Below, piece after piece: positions 1 to 6,591 of a stretch of 17,207 bases of DNA. Under the pieces are notes generated by a model. That model saw only the letters and a program-made list of their open reading frames with translations, was not told where the DNA came from and ran no database searches. This DNA is from JBBKWG01 sp037968835. Its GTDB lineage: Bacteria; Pseudomonadota; Alphaproteobacteria; Rhodobacterales; Rhodobacteraceae. Each line of letters begins with the position of its first letter. Position 1 is the first letter of the stretch. The DNA is taken from assembly GCA_037968835.1 (NCBI GenBank), contig JBBKWG010000139.1:1-17207 (forward strand), written 5' to 3'. The position numbers and the translations under genes were made by a program.

Positions 1-92
1 TCGCGGCCTGCGGAGCTATCAAAGGTGGTGCCGTCGGCAAGTGTGCCGGTGTAGTGAATGCGTACGGTGTCGCCTGTTTTGGCGTCTGACAT
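1..92 (-). CDS. FKBP-type peptidyl-prolyl cis-trans isomerase, N-terminal part (cut by window edge)
   Basis: Only the first 30 codons are inside the window; the gene continues past the left edge. The reverse strand starts with ATG at 92-90 and reads MSDAKTGDTVRIHYTGTL, then ADGTTFDSSAGR. The VRIHYTGTLADGTTFDSS stretch is the classic first strand and turn of FKBP domains, in particular the SlyD-like or short FKBP type, which catalyse proline cis-trans isomerisation and act as folding helpers. There is no signal peptide, so a cytoplasmic protein is likely. A purine-rich stretch (GGAAAGAAACGAGAT) precedes the ATG. The gene diverges from the dehalogenase gene across a 154-nt gap. The family call is firm; the subtype cannot be settled from 30 residues. 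Confidence 0.85.
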   Translation of the reverse strand, partial: MSDAKTGDTVRIHYTGTLADGTTFDSSAGR

Positions 93-246
93 ATCTCGTT
101 TCTTTCCGGATTGAATGAGTTGCAGGCGCTGCCGCGCCCATAGCGAAACCCAAGCACACCATGTCATTTCCCGCTTGTAAACCCCGGCCCCTTTTCCCTG
201 CGAAAGACCTGTGCCAGTGTCGCCGCAATCAGGGAGGGGGGAGCGA

Positions 247-933
247 ATGCCCGTCAAAGTCTGCGTTTTCGATGCCTACGGCACACTTTTCGATGTCGCC
301 GCCGCGGCACGCCTGGCCGCCGAGCAACCGGGGAACGAAAAGCTGGCCGCGGTCTGGCCGAAACTGGCAGCCGACTGGCGCGCGAAACAATTGCAATACA
401 CCTGGTTGCGTGCGGTGACCGGAAACCACACGACGTTCTGGCAGGTCACTCAAGATGGCCTCGACTGGGCCTTGGAGGCGTCGAACCTGTCTGATCCGGT
501 TCTGCGCGAGGTGCTACTGGCGTTATACTGGGAGCTTCCCGCCTATCCCGAAGTGCCGAGAATGCTGGCCGATCTGAAGGATCGCGGATTTCAGACTGCA
601 ATCCTGTCGAACGGATCGCCGGAGATGCTTCAGGGTGCTGTGGATTTCGCCGATGTCGGCGCGACGCTGGACGCCGTGTTGTCGGTCGAGGATGTCGGCA
701 TCTTCAAACCTGCGCCCGCCGTCTATGACATGGTTGGCAAGCGTTTCAACACCGACCCGGAAGAAGTTCTTTTCGTCTCGTCAAACGGCTGGGATGCCGC
801 GTCCGCTGCTGGCTATGGCTTCCGGACGGCGTGGGTCAACCGCGCAGGCGAACCGATCGACCGACTGCCAGCGCGACCCGAAAAGGTTCTGAGCGACCTC
901 GTTGGCATTCCCGATCTCGCCGCATCACTCTGA
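247..933 (+). CDS. (S)-2-haloacid dehalogenase, HAD superfamily type II
   Basis: The 228-residue protein is expected to hydrolyse the carbon-halogen bond of short (S)-2-haloalkanoic acids, giving the (R)-2-hydroxy acid and halide, in the cytoplasm. The active-site set of characterised enzymes is visible: nucleophile D9 in VFDAYGTLFD, R45 in WRAKQLQYTWLR (matching Arg41 of Pseudomonas L-DEX), the ILSNGSP motif, the lysine in FKPAPAVYD, and SSNGWDAASA with the late acidic residue. Length matches the family (about 220-230). ATG 247 is chosen because the alignable protein begins there and a strong purine run (GGGAGGGGGGAGCG) lies just upstream. Its stop shares a base with the next start (TGATG), so it is probably co-transcribed with the hydrolase and dehydratase. 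The natural substrate is not shown by the sequence; some family members act on phosphoglycolate-like or other small acids. Confidence 0.88.
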   Translation: MPVKVCVFDAYGTLFDVAAAARLAAEQPGNEKLAAVWPKLAADWRAKQLQYTWLRAVTGNHTTFWQVTQDGLDWALEASNLSDPVLREVLLALYWELPAYPEVPRMLADLKDRGFQTAILSNGSPEMLQGAVDFADVGATLDAVLSVEDVGIFKPAPAVYDMVGKRFNTDPEEVLFVSSNGWDAASAAGYGFRTAWVNRAGEPIDRLPARPEKVLSDLVGIPDLAASL

Positions 934-1754
934 TGCCCGAATTTCAGGCGATGGACGGAACGCGACTGCATTACACCGACGAGGGCACAGGGAAACCGAT
1001 TGTGGCGTTGTCGGGGCTGACGCGAAACGGCAGCGACTTCGATTATCTGGCTCCGCATCTGGTCGATGTCCGTCTGATCCGGCTCGATTATCGCGGACGC
1101 GGCAAATCCGATTGGGCGGATCCTGCGACATACACGATCCCGATTGAGGCTCAGGACACACTCTCGCTATTCGATCACCTCGGTCTGGAGAAAGCCGCCG
1201 TGATCGGCACCTCGCGCGGTGGTCTGATTGCGATGTTGCTGGCAGCCATTGCCAAGACCCGGCTGAGCGGCATTGCCCTTGTCGATATCGGCCCCAAATT
1301 GACGGGTGCCGGTATTGACGCGATCCGCCAGTACATCGGGCGCAATCCGGTGCAGAGAACTTATGCCGAGGCCGCCGCCATGCGCGCCAATTTGATGGCC
1401 GGTTTCGCAAATGTCCCCGAAAGCCGGTGGGCCGAAGAAGTGCGCAAGCACTATATCGAAACGTCCGACGGGCTGAAGATCAACTACGATCCGAAGCTGC
1501 GCGACGCCGTTCTTGACGCCGGCGAGCAGCCCGTCCCCGATCTCTGGCCCTTGTTCGATGCTTTTGAGGGGCTGCCCCTGGCGCTGATCCGGGGCGAAAA
1601 TTCGGACCTTTTGTCACGCGAAACCGCCGAGAAGATGAAAAACCGTCGCCCGGATATGCTTTACGCCGAAATTCCGGATCGCGGCCATGTTCCATTTCTT
1701 GATGAAATGCTGTCACTGATGACCATCGGCAAATGGGTGGAGGCCCTGCCATGA
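933..1754 (+). CDS. alpha/beta hydrolase of unknown substrate
   Basis: This is a 273-residue alpha/beta-hydrolase fold protein. The nucleophile elbow is GTSRGG with S94, the likely acid is D225 in GENSD, and the likely base is H252 in DRGHVPFLDE. The LDYRGRGKSD stretch (residues 51-60) is the strand and loop before helix A. The nucleophile is serine, so this is not a haloalkane or haloacetate dehalogenase, which use aspartate. No signal peptide is seen. The ATG at 933 uses the last base of the dehalogenase stop (TGATG), and its own stop overlaps the next start (ATGA), so translation is probably coupled on both sides. Many such proteins are esterases, lactonases or C-C hydrolases. The context does not decide which. 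Confidence 0.82.
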   Translation: MPEFQAMDGTRLHYTDEGTGKPIVALSGLTRNGSDFDYLAPHLVDVRLIRLDYRGRGKSDWADPATYTIPIEAQDTLSLFDHLGLEKAAVIGTSRGGLIAMLLAAIAKTRLSGIALVDIGPKLTGAGIDAIRQYIGRNPVQRTYAEAAAMRANLMAGFANVPESRWAEEVRKHYIETSDGLKINYDPKLRDAVLDAGEQPVPDLWPLFDAFEGLPLALIRGENSDLLSRETAEKMKNRRPDMLYAEIPDRGHVPFLDEMLSLMTIGKWVEALP

Positions 1755-2716
1755 ACATCGAAATGATCGAAGCTGCCGCCGCCCGGCTTGAAGGCCACGC
1801 CGTGCGCACTCCGCTTCTGAATGCGCCCCTGTTGGACAAGGACAGCGGGCGGCGGATTTTCGTCAAGGCGGAGTGCCTTCAGAAGACCGGATCGTTCAAG
1901 TATCGCGGCGGGCGTTCTGCCGTCTCGTCGCTGGATGACGCCCAACTGGAACGCGGCGTAATCGCTTTTTCGTCAGGCAATCACGCACAGGGCGTCGCGC
2001 TGGCAGCCGGGGAAATGGGCTCGACCGCCGTGATTGTCATGCCATCGGATGCGCCGCAACAAAAGCTGGACAATACGCGCGCGCTTGGCGCCGAAGTCGT
2101 GACCTACGAGCGCGAAACCGATGACCGCGACGAAATTGGCGCGCATCTGGCCCAAAAGCACGGACTGACGCTGATCAAGCCATTCGACAACGAGCAGGTC
2201 ATTGCTGGCCAAGGAACGACGGGCCTTGAGATCGCCGAACAGGCTCATGCGGCGGGCATCACCGACGCCGACGTGCTGATCTGCTGCGGTGGCGGTGGTC
2301 TGACCTCGGGCATCGCGCTTGCCCTCGAAGCGCGCGCACCGGATCTGCGTGCGCGCCCCGTCGAACCGGAAGGCTTCGACGACGTCGCCCGTTCGCTTGC
2401 CGTCGGCTCTATCCAGACCAACAATCGTCGCTCCGGCTCGATCTGCGACGCGATTATTACACCGGCACCGGGCAAGCTCACGTTTCCGATCATGCAGGCG
2501 CTCTGCGGTCCGGGCTATGTCGTGTCGGAAGACGATGCGCTGCGAGCGATGGCGACCGCGTTCACCCGATTGAAGATCGTGCTGGAACCCGGCGGCGCAG
2601 TCGCACTCGCAGCCGCGCTTTATCACGCCGAAAGCGGCAAGGATGTCATCGTCGTTGCGTCGGGTGGCAATGTCGATCCGGCGATATTCGCAGAAGCACT
2701 GGCGCGGTTCGGCTGA
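1751..2716 (+). CDS. threonine/serine dehydratase-like PLP enzyme (fold type II, single domain)
   Basis: This 321-residue protein belongs to the tryptophan-synthase-beta (fold type II) PLP family. PLP lysine is K50 in KTGSFKYRG. Also present are SSGNHAQG (74-81), the phosphate-binding loop CGGGGL (179-184), EPGGA (279-283) and SGGNVD (304-309). There is no C-terminal ACT domain, so it is not the isoleucine-regulated biosynthetic IlvA form. It resembles catabolic threonine/serine dehydratases, serine racemases and EutB-like hydroxyectoine-utilisation dehydratases. The expected reaction is PLP-dependent loss of water from a hydroxy amino acid to give a 2-oxo acid and ammonia. The ATG at 1751 overlaps the hydrolase stop by 4 nt (ATGA). 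No ectoine genes are in view, so the eutB name is not supported. Confidence 0.82.
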   Translation: MNIEMIEAAAARLEGHAVRTPLLNAPLLDKDSGRRIFVKAECLQKTGSFKYRGGRSAVSSLDDAQLERGVIAFSSGNHAQGVALAAGEMGSTAVIVMPSDAPQQKLDNTRALGAEVVTYERETDDRDEIGAHLAQKHGLTLIKPFDNEQVIAGQGTTGLEIAEQAHAAGITDADVLICCGGGGLTSGIALALEARAPDLRARPVEPEGFDDVARSLAVGSIQTNNRRSGSICDAIITPAPGKLTFPIMQALCGPGYVVSEDDALRAMATAFTRLKIVLEPGGAVALAAALYHAESGKDVIVVASGGNVDPAIFAEALARFG

Positions 2717-2722
2717 AACTGT

Positions 2723-2751
2723 TTGACGCTGACAATCAAAGCCCTTCTAGT
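2723..2751 (+). promoter_or_regulatory. candidate sigma-70-like promoter before pobA
   Basis: TTGACG at 2723-2728 and TCTAGT at 2746-2751 are separated by 17 nt, in the 53-nt gap before pobA. The -35 matches the consensus at 5 of 6 positions and the -10 at 4 of 6. Transcription would start near 2758, so the AGGAGG of pobA (2758-2763) would lie at the very 5' end of the message, which is tight. It could separate pobA-pcaDCB from the upstream dehalogenase set, but such matches also arise by chance. Confidence 0.33.
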
Positions 2752-2769
2752 CCCGGCAGGAGGATCGCC

Positions 2770-3936
2770 ATGCGTACGCAGGTCTGCATCGTCGGCGGCG
2801 GGCCGTCAGGGCTTCTCTTGTCGCAACTCCTGCATCTTGCCGGCGTCGACTCGATTGTTCTTGAACGCCGCTCACGCGCGCATGTTCTGTCGCGCATTCG
2901 GGCCGGGGTTCTCGAACAGGGAAGTTCGGAAATGTTGCGCAATGCCGGGGTCGGGTCGCGCTTGGATGCCGAAGGGTTCATTCACGGCGGCATTTACTTG
3001 TCGTCACGCAACCGAGGTTTTCGCATCGACATGGATGCACTGACCGGGAAATCGGTCATGGTCTATGGCCAAACAGAAGTGACCGCCGACCTCTACGAAG
3101 CCCGCGACGCCGCAGGCGGTGTCGTGATCGACGAGGCCGAAGATGCGGCACCCCAGGATCTCGACACAAGCGCGCCCTTTGTCACCTACCGCAAGAACGG
3201 CACCGAACACCGGATCGACTGCGATTTCGTCGCCGGTTGCGATGGTTATCACGGCGTCAGCCGGTCCTGCGTTCCAGCCTCGGTCCTTGTCGAGCACGAA
3301 CGGGTCTTTCCGTTCGGCTGGTTGGGGGTTCTGTCGGAAACGCCGCCGGTGTCCCACGAGATCATCTACGCCAACCACGAACGCGGCTTCGCCCTCTGCT
3401 CGATGCGAAACGACCACCTCAGCCGCTATTACGTGCAGGCACCAGCTACCGACAGCCCCGACGACTGGTCCGACGCGCGTTTTTGGGACGAATTGCGTCG
3501 CCGCATTCCCGATGACGCGGCGGATGCGCTGATCACTGGTCCATCAATCGAAAAATCGCTGGCGCCTTTGCGTTCCTTCGTGGCCGAACCGATGCGCTGG
3601 GGTCGCCTTTTCCTTGTCGGTGACGCGGCGCACATCGTGCCGCCGACCGGTGCGAAAGGTCTGAACCTCGCCTTCAGCGATGTGCACTATCTTCACGAAG
3701 CCCTGTGCGCGCACTACGGGGGCGACAGCGGCGCGCTCGACGGTTATTCTGACCGGGCGCTGGCGCGTGTCTGGAAGGCGATCCGGTTCAGTTGGTGGTT
3801 CACGACCACGATGCACCGGTTCCCCCAACAGACGGCGTTCGATCAGAAAATCCAGGACAGCGAACTGGCCTATCTGTCGGAAAGCCGCGCGGCGCAGACC
3901 GTCCTGGCGGAGCAATACGTGGGAATGCCGTTTTGA
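2770..3936 (+). CDS. pobA: 4-hydroxybenzoate 3-monooxygenase
   Basis: This 388-residue flavoprotein hydroxylates 4-hydroxybenzoate to protocatechuate using NAD(P)H and oxygen, the entry step to the protocatechuate branch of the beta-ketoadipate pathway. It shows the FAD motif GGGPSG (9-14), the acidic strand end at E32, the R42/R44 pair in SRIRAG, the DG motif CDGYHG (157-162) and the GD motif VGDAAHIVPPTG (283-294). Substrate residues of the Pseudomonas enzyme (394 aa) have counterparts: Y200 in IYANHERGFALCS, S211, R213, Y221 in SRYYVQ, P292 and probably Y383. AGGAGG sits 6 nt before the ATG. Its stop overlaps the TTG start of pcaD. No pobR-type regulator is adjacent. Confidence 0.96.
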   Translation: MRTQVCIVGGGPSGLLLSQLLHLAGVDSIVLERRSRAHVLSRIRAGVLEQGSSEMLRNAGVGSRLDAEGFIHGGIYLSSRNRGFRIDMDALTGKSVMVYGQTEVTADLYEARDAAGGVVIDEAEDAAPQDLDTSAPFVTYRKNGTEHRIDCDFVAGCDGYHGVSRSCVPASVLVEHERVFPFGWLGVLSETPPVSHEIIYANHERGFALCSMRNDHLSRYYVQAPATDSPDDWSDARFWDELRRRIPDDAADALITGPSIEKSLAPLRSFVAEPMRWGRLFLVGDAAHIVPPTGAKGLNLAFSDVHYLHEALCAHYGGDSGALDGYSDRALARVWKAIRFSWWFTTTMHRFPQQTAFDQKIQDSELAYLSESRAAQTVLAEQYVGMPF

Positions 3937-4721
3937 AGATCGCCGAACTGTCCGACGTCGCGCTGCACTATCGCGAAGATGGCGACGCCGATGGCGCGCC
4001 GCTGGTCTTTGCTAACTCGCTCGGCACCGACATGCGCCTTTGGGACGCGATGTTGCCGCATCTGCCCGCCGGGCTCAGGATCATCCGCTACGACATGCGT
4101 GGCCACGGTCTGTCCTCTTGCCCGGCTGCACCCTACACCATGGGTGCGCTGATCAGCGACGCCGAACGGCTGCTTGACTATCTCAAGGTGCGCGACTGCG
4201 TTTTCGTCGGGCTTTCGATCGGCGGGATGGTGGCGCAGGGGCTGGCCGTCAAACGGCTCGATCAAATCCGCGCCATGGTCATCTCCAACACTGCCGCCAA
4301 GATCGGCACCGCAGACACGTGGAGCGCGCGGGTCGTCGCGATCCGCGAGAACGGGATAGAAGCGATTGCCGACAAGGTGCTCGAGAACTGGTTCGCACGC
4401 GAGTTTCGCGCGACACCCGACCTCCTCGCCTGGCGCAACATGCTGGTCAGGACTCCGCCCGAAGGCTATGCGGGCTGCTGCGCGGCGATCTCCGGCACCG
4501 ATTTCTACACCACGACCGCCGGCCTGACGTTGCCGACTCTGGCGATCGCGGGAAGCGAGGACGGCGCGACACCGCCCGATCTCGTGCGCGAAACCGCCGA
4601 TCTCATCAAAGGCGCACGGTTCGAACTGATCCGGGGCGCGGGCCATTTGCCGTGCGTCGACAAGCCGGAAGATTACGCTGCAATCCTCACGAAATTCTTG
4701 AAAGACATCGGACATGCCTGA
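3933..4721 (+). CDS. pcaD: 3-oxoadipate enol-lactonase
   Basis: This 262-residue alpha/beta hydrolase opens 3-oxoadipate enol-lactone to 3-oxoadipate. The nucleophile is S95 in FVGLSIGGMVAQG, the acid D210 in GSEDGATPP, and the base H238 in GAGHLPCVDKPE. YDMRGHGLS (53-61) is the typical PcaD strand. The length equals that of known PcaD proteins. The start is inferred to be TTG at 3933. It overlaps the pobA stop (TTTTGA) by 4 nt, has GGGA at 3921-3924 upstream, and begins exactly where family proteins begin. The only upstream in-frame ATG (3792) would add 47 unrelated residues inside pobA, and the next internal ATG would cut into the fold. The overlap suggests coupling to pobA translation. Confidence 0.93.
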   Translation: MKIAELSDVALHYREDGDADGAPLVFANSLGTDMRLWDAMLPHLPAGLRIIRYDMRGHGLSSCPAAPYTMGALISDAERLLDYLKVRDCVFVGLSIGGMVAQGLAVKRLDQIRAMVISNTAAKIGTADTWSARVVAIRENGIEAIADKVLENWFAREFRATPDLLAWRNMLVRTPPEGYAGCCAAISGTDFYTTTAGLTLPTLAIAGSEDGATPPDLVRETADLIKGARFELIRGAGHLPCVDKPEDYAAILTKFLKDIGHA

Positions 4722-4740
4722 ATTTCATCCTGTCAGAAAT

Positions 4741-4797
4741 ACCTCGGGGGGTAACGGAGGGCAGCGCCCTACGGCCGATCCCGCCCCCTTGCGAGGC
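4741..4797 (+). promoter_or_regulatory. GC-rich RNA/DNA hairpin between pcaD and pcaC, pairing with the pcaC ribosome binding site
   Basis: In the 81-nt gap, CCTCG at 4742-4746 is complementary to CGAGG at 4792-4796, and GGGGG at 4747-4751 to CCCCC at 4784-4788. This gives a 10-bp stem with a 3-nt bulge (TTG, 4789-4791). Inside it a second hairpin forms from AGGGC (4758-4762) and GCCCT (4766-4770) with loop AGC. The GAGG at 4793-4796 is also the only good Shine-Dalgarno for the pcaC ATG at 4803, so the stem would hide it. From memory, GC palindromes preceded by TCAGAAATACCTCGGGGG recur between genes in Rhodobacteraceae, so it may instead be one copy of a dispersed repeat. Confidence 0.5.
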
Positions 4798-4802
4798 GCA
4801 CA

Positions 4803-5180
4803 ATGAACGATCGCCACGACAAAGGCATGAAAATCCGGCGTCAGGTCCTGGGTGATGCTCATGTCGACGCCGCCGAGGCCGTCAAGACCGATTTCGACGC
4901 CGCCTTTCAGGAGATGATTACCGAGGGCGCGTGGGGCACTGTCTGGGCGCGCGATACCATCGCGTTGCGCGAACGCTCGATGTTGACCATCGCGCTGCTC
5001 GCCGCGACCGGCAATTTCGAAGAAATCCCAATGCACATTCGCGCCACCGCCCGCACCGGTGCCAGCGAGGCCGACGTGATCGAGGCGCTACTGCATGTCG
5101 CAATCTATGCGGGAATCCCCAAGGCGAACCACGCGATCAAGCTCGCCAAGGCGACGTTCGCCGAAATGACGCGCGACTGA
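4803..5180 (+). CDS. pcaC: 4-carboxymuconolactone decarboxylase
   Basis: This 125-residue protein decarboxylates gamma-carboxymuconolactone to 3-oxoadipate enol-lactone, the step between PcaB and PcaD. It is a small all-helical protein of the AhpD-like CMD family. Conserved elements include the N-terminal GMKIRRQVLGDAHVD, AWGTVWAR (43-50), LRERSMLTIALLAA (55-68), the EIPMHIRATARTG helix with H78, and LLHVAIYAGIPKAN with H98. The length is typical of stand-alone PcaC; it is not the fused PcaL form. ATG 4803 has GAGG 6 nt upstream, in a segment that can fold (see the hairpin at 4741-4797). Its stop shares one base with the pcaB start (TGATG). Confidence 0.95.
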   Translation: MNDRHDKGMKIRRQVLGDAHVDAAEAVKTDFDAAFQEMITEGAWGTVWARDTIALRERSMLTIALLAATGNFEEIPMHIRATARTGASEADVIEALLHVAIYAGIPKANHAIKLAKATFAEMTRD

Positions 5181-6514
5181 TGCCGGCGAGCCCTCTCGAC
5201 AGCGCAATTTACCGCGACCTGTTCGGCGACGCCGAAGTGGCGCGTCTGTTCACCGACAGCGCCGAGGTGCGCGCGATGATGCTGGTCGAGGGCGCATTGG
5301 CCAAGGTCCAGGGCAAACTTGGCGTGATCCCCGAGTTGAGCGGAACCGCGATCCACCGCGCCTCGCTGGAACTGCAACTCGATCCCGAAGCGCTGACCGA
5401 AGGTGCTGGCAAAAGTGGTGTGCCGATTCCCGCCCTTGTCGCCCAGTTCCGCGATCTGATGCAGGCACCCGAGCACGCGCAGTATCTGCACTGGGGCGCG
5501 ACCAGTCAGGACATAATCGACACTGCGCTGGCGCTTCGTCTGCGCCAGTCTCTGTCGATTTTCGACGCGCGCCTGCGCGAGACCGCGCGCGCGCTCGCCG
5601 ACTTGGCGGAAGCCCACGCGCGTCTTGCCATGGTCGGGCGCACCTTTGGCCAGGCGGCGGTGCCAACGTCGTTCGGCGCGATGGTCGCGGCCTGGGGTCA
5701 GCCGATCCTGCGCCACCTGACCCGGCTCCAACCGATCAGGGACGACATCCAGACCGTATCGCTTTCGGGCGCGGCGGGCACGCTATCGGCCATGGGCAAC
5801 GAAGGTTCATCGGTGCGCGCGGGATTGGCCGAGGCGCTGGGGCTTGGCGATCCTGGCGCTTCGCGACACGCGACACGTGACGCCATGGCCGCGCTGGCGG
5901 CATGGATGACGGGGCTTTCGGGTTCGCTGGGCAAGATGGGCGTGGACCTTGTGGCGATGACGCAGTCGGGCATTGATGAAGTCGCACTTGCCACCACTGG
6001 CGGGTCCTCGACTATGCCGCAAAAATCGAACCCGGTTCTGCCGTCGCTGCTGGTAGCGATTGCAACCCAGAACGCGGCGCTCAACAGTGTCATGCAACAG
6101 TCGCTTGTTCACCGCCAGCAGCGCGACGGCACCGCATGGTTTGCCGAATGGCTGAGCTTGCCGCAGATGGTCCTGTTGACCGCCCGCTCCACGGCAATCG
6201 CCCGCGAACTCGCGCGATCTGTTGCGCCGAACCCCGCCGCGATGTCGCGAAATATCGCCGCCACGAACGGGCTGATGTTCGCCGAAGCACTGACATTCAC
6301 GCTGGCGAAATCCATGCCGCGTCCCAAAGCAGAGGCGGCGGTCAAGCAATCGTGCGCACAGTCAGTTCAGTCAGGCAAATCGCTGACATCGCTGGCAAAA
6401 GAGGAATTCCCCTCGCTCGACTTCGGGACGACTTTCGATGCCAGCGCCCAGCTTGGTCAGGCGCCGAGTGAAGCACTCGCGTTCGCAAAGGCCGCCCGCA
6501 CACTGACGAATTGA
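5180..6514 (+). CDS. pcaB: 3-carboxy-cis,cis-muconate cycloisomerase
   Basis: This 444-residue protein of the fumarase/aspartase superfamily cyclises 3-carboxy-cis,cis-muconate to 4-carboxymuconolactone. It has the superfamily signature GGSSTMPQKSNP (274-285), whose loop carries the catalytic serine region, plus HWGATSQDIID (104-114) and RTFGQAAVPTSFG (154-166). The length is within the PcaB range (about 350-450), including the C-terminal helical domain. ATG 5180 overlaps the pcaC stop by one base, and the reading frame open upstream of it is only antisense-like junk inside pcaC. It is the last gene of the recognisable pca run. It is not followed by pcaHG or pcaIJF. Confidence 0.95.
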   Translation: MPASPLDSAIYRDLFGDAEVARLFTDSAEVRAMMLVEGALAKVQGKLGVIPELSGTAIHRASLELQLDPEALTEGAGKSGVPIPALVAQFRDLMQAPEHAQYLHWGATSQDIIDTALALRLRQSLSIFDARLRETARALADLAEAHARLAMVGRTFGQAAVPTSFGAMVAAWGQPILRHLTRLQPIRDDIQTVSLSGAAGTLSAMGNEGSSVRAGLAEALGLGDPGASRHATRDAMAALAAWMTGLSGSLGKMGVDLVAMTQSGIDEVALATTGGSSTMPQKSNPVLPSLLVAIATQNAALNSVMQQSLVHRQQRDGTAWFAEWLSLPQMVLLTARSTAIARELARSVAPNPAAMSRNIAATNGLMFAEALTFTLAKSMPRPKAEAAVKQSCAQSVQSGKSLTSLAKEEFPSLDFGTTFDASAQLGQAPSEALAFAKAARTLTN

Positions 6515-6591
6515 ACAAATCAGTTCACTTTTGACTTCCCCGATCAAGCCGCTTTGCGTATGACCTCCCCAGTTTATTGCCAAGGTGCGCC

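Noticed and set aside
93..246. Small gene or regulatory RNA in the divergent gap between the FKBP and dehalogenase genes
   Set aside because: Short frames there show no family features, and no strong hairpin, promoter pair or repeat could be supported.
933..1754. Haloalkane or fluoroacetate dehalogenase, suggested by the adjacent haloacid dehalogenase
   Set aside because: The nucleophile elbow is GTSRGG with serine; those dehalogenases use aspartate.
1751..2716. Biosynthetic threonine deaminase ilvA or hydroxyectoine eutB
   Set aside because: There is no ACT regulatory domain and no ectoine-use genes nearby. The sequence supports only the dehydratase-like family.
6531..6564. Promoter before the MFS gene (TTGACT with TATGAC)
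   Set aside because: The spacing between the two elements is 22 nt, too long, and hexamers at 17-18 nt match the -10 consensus poorly.
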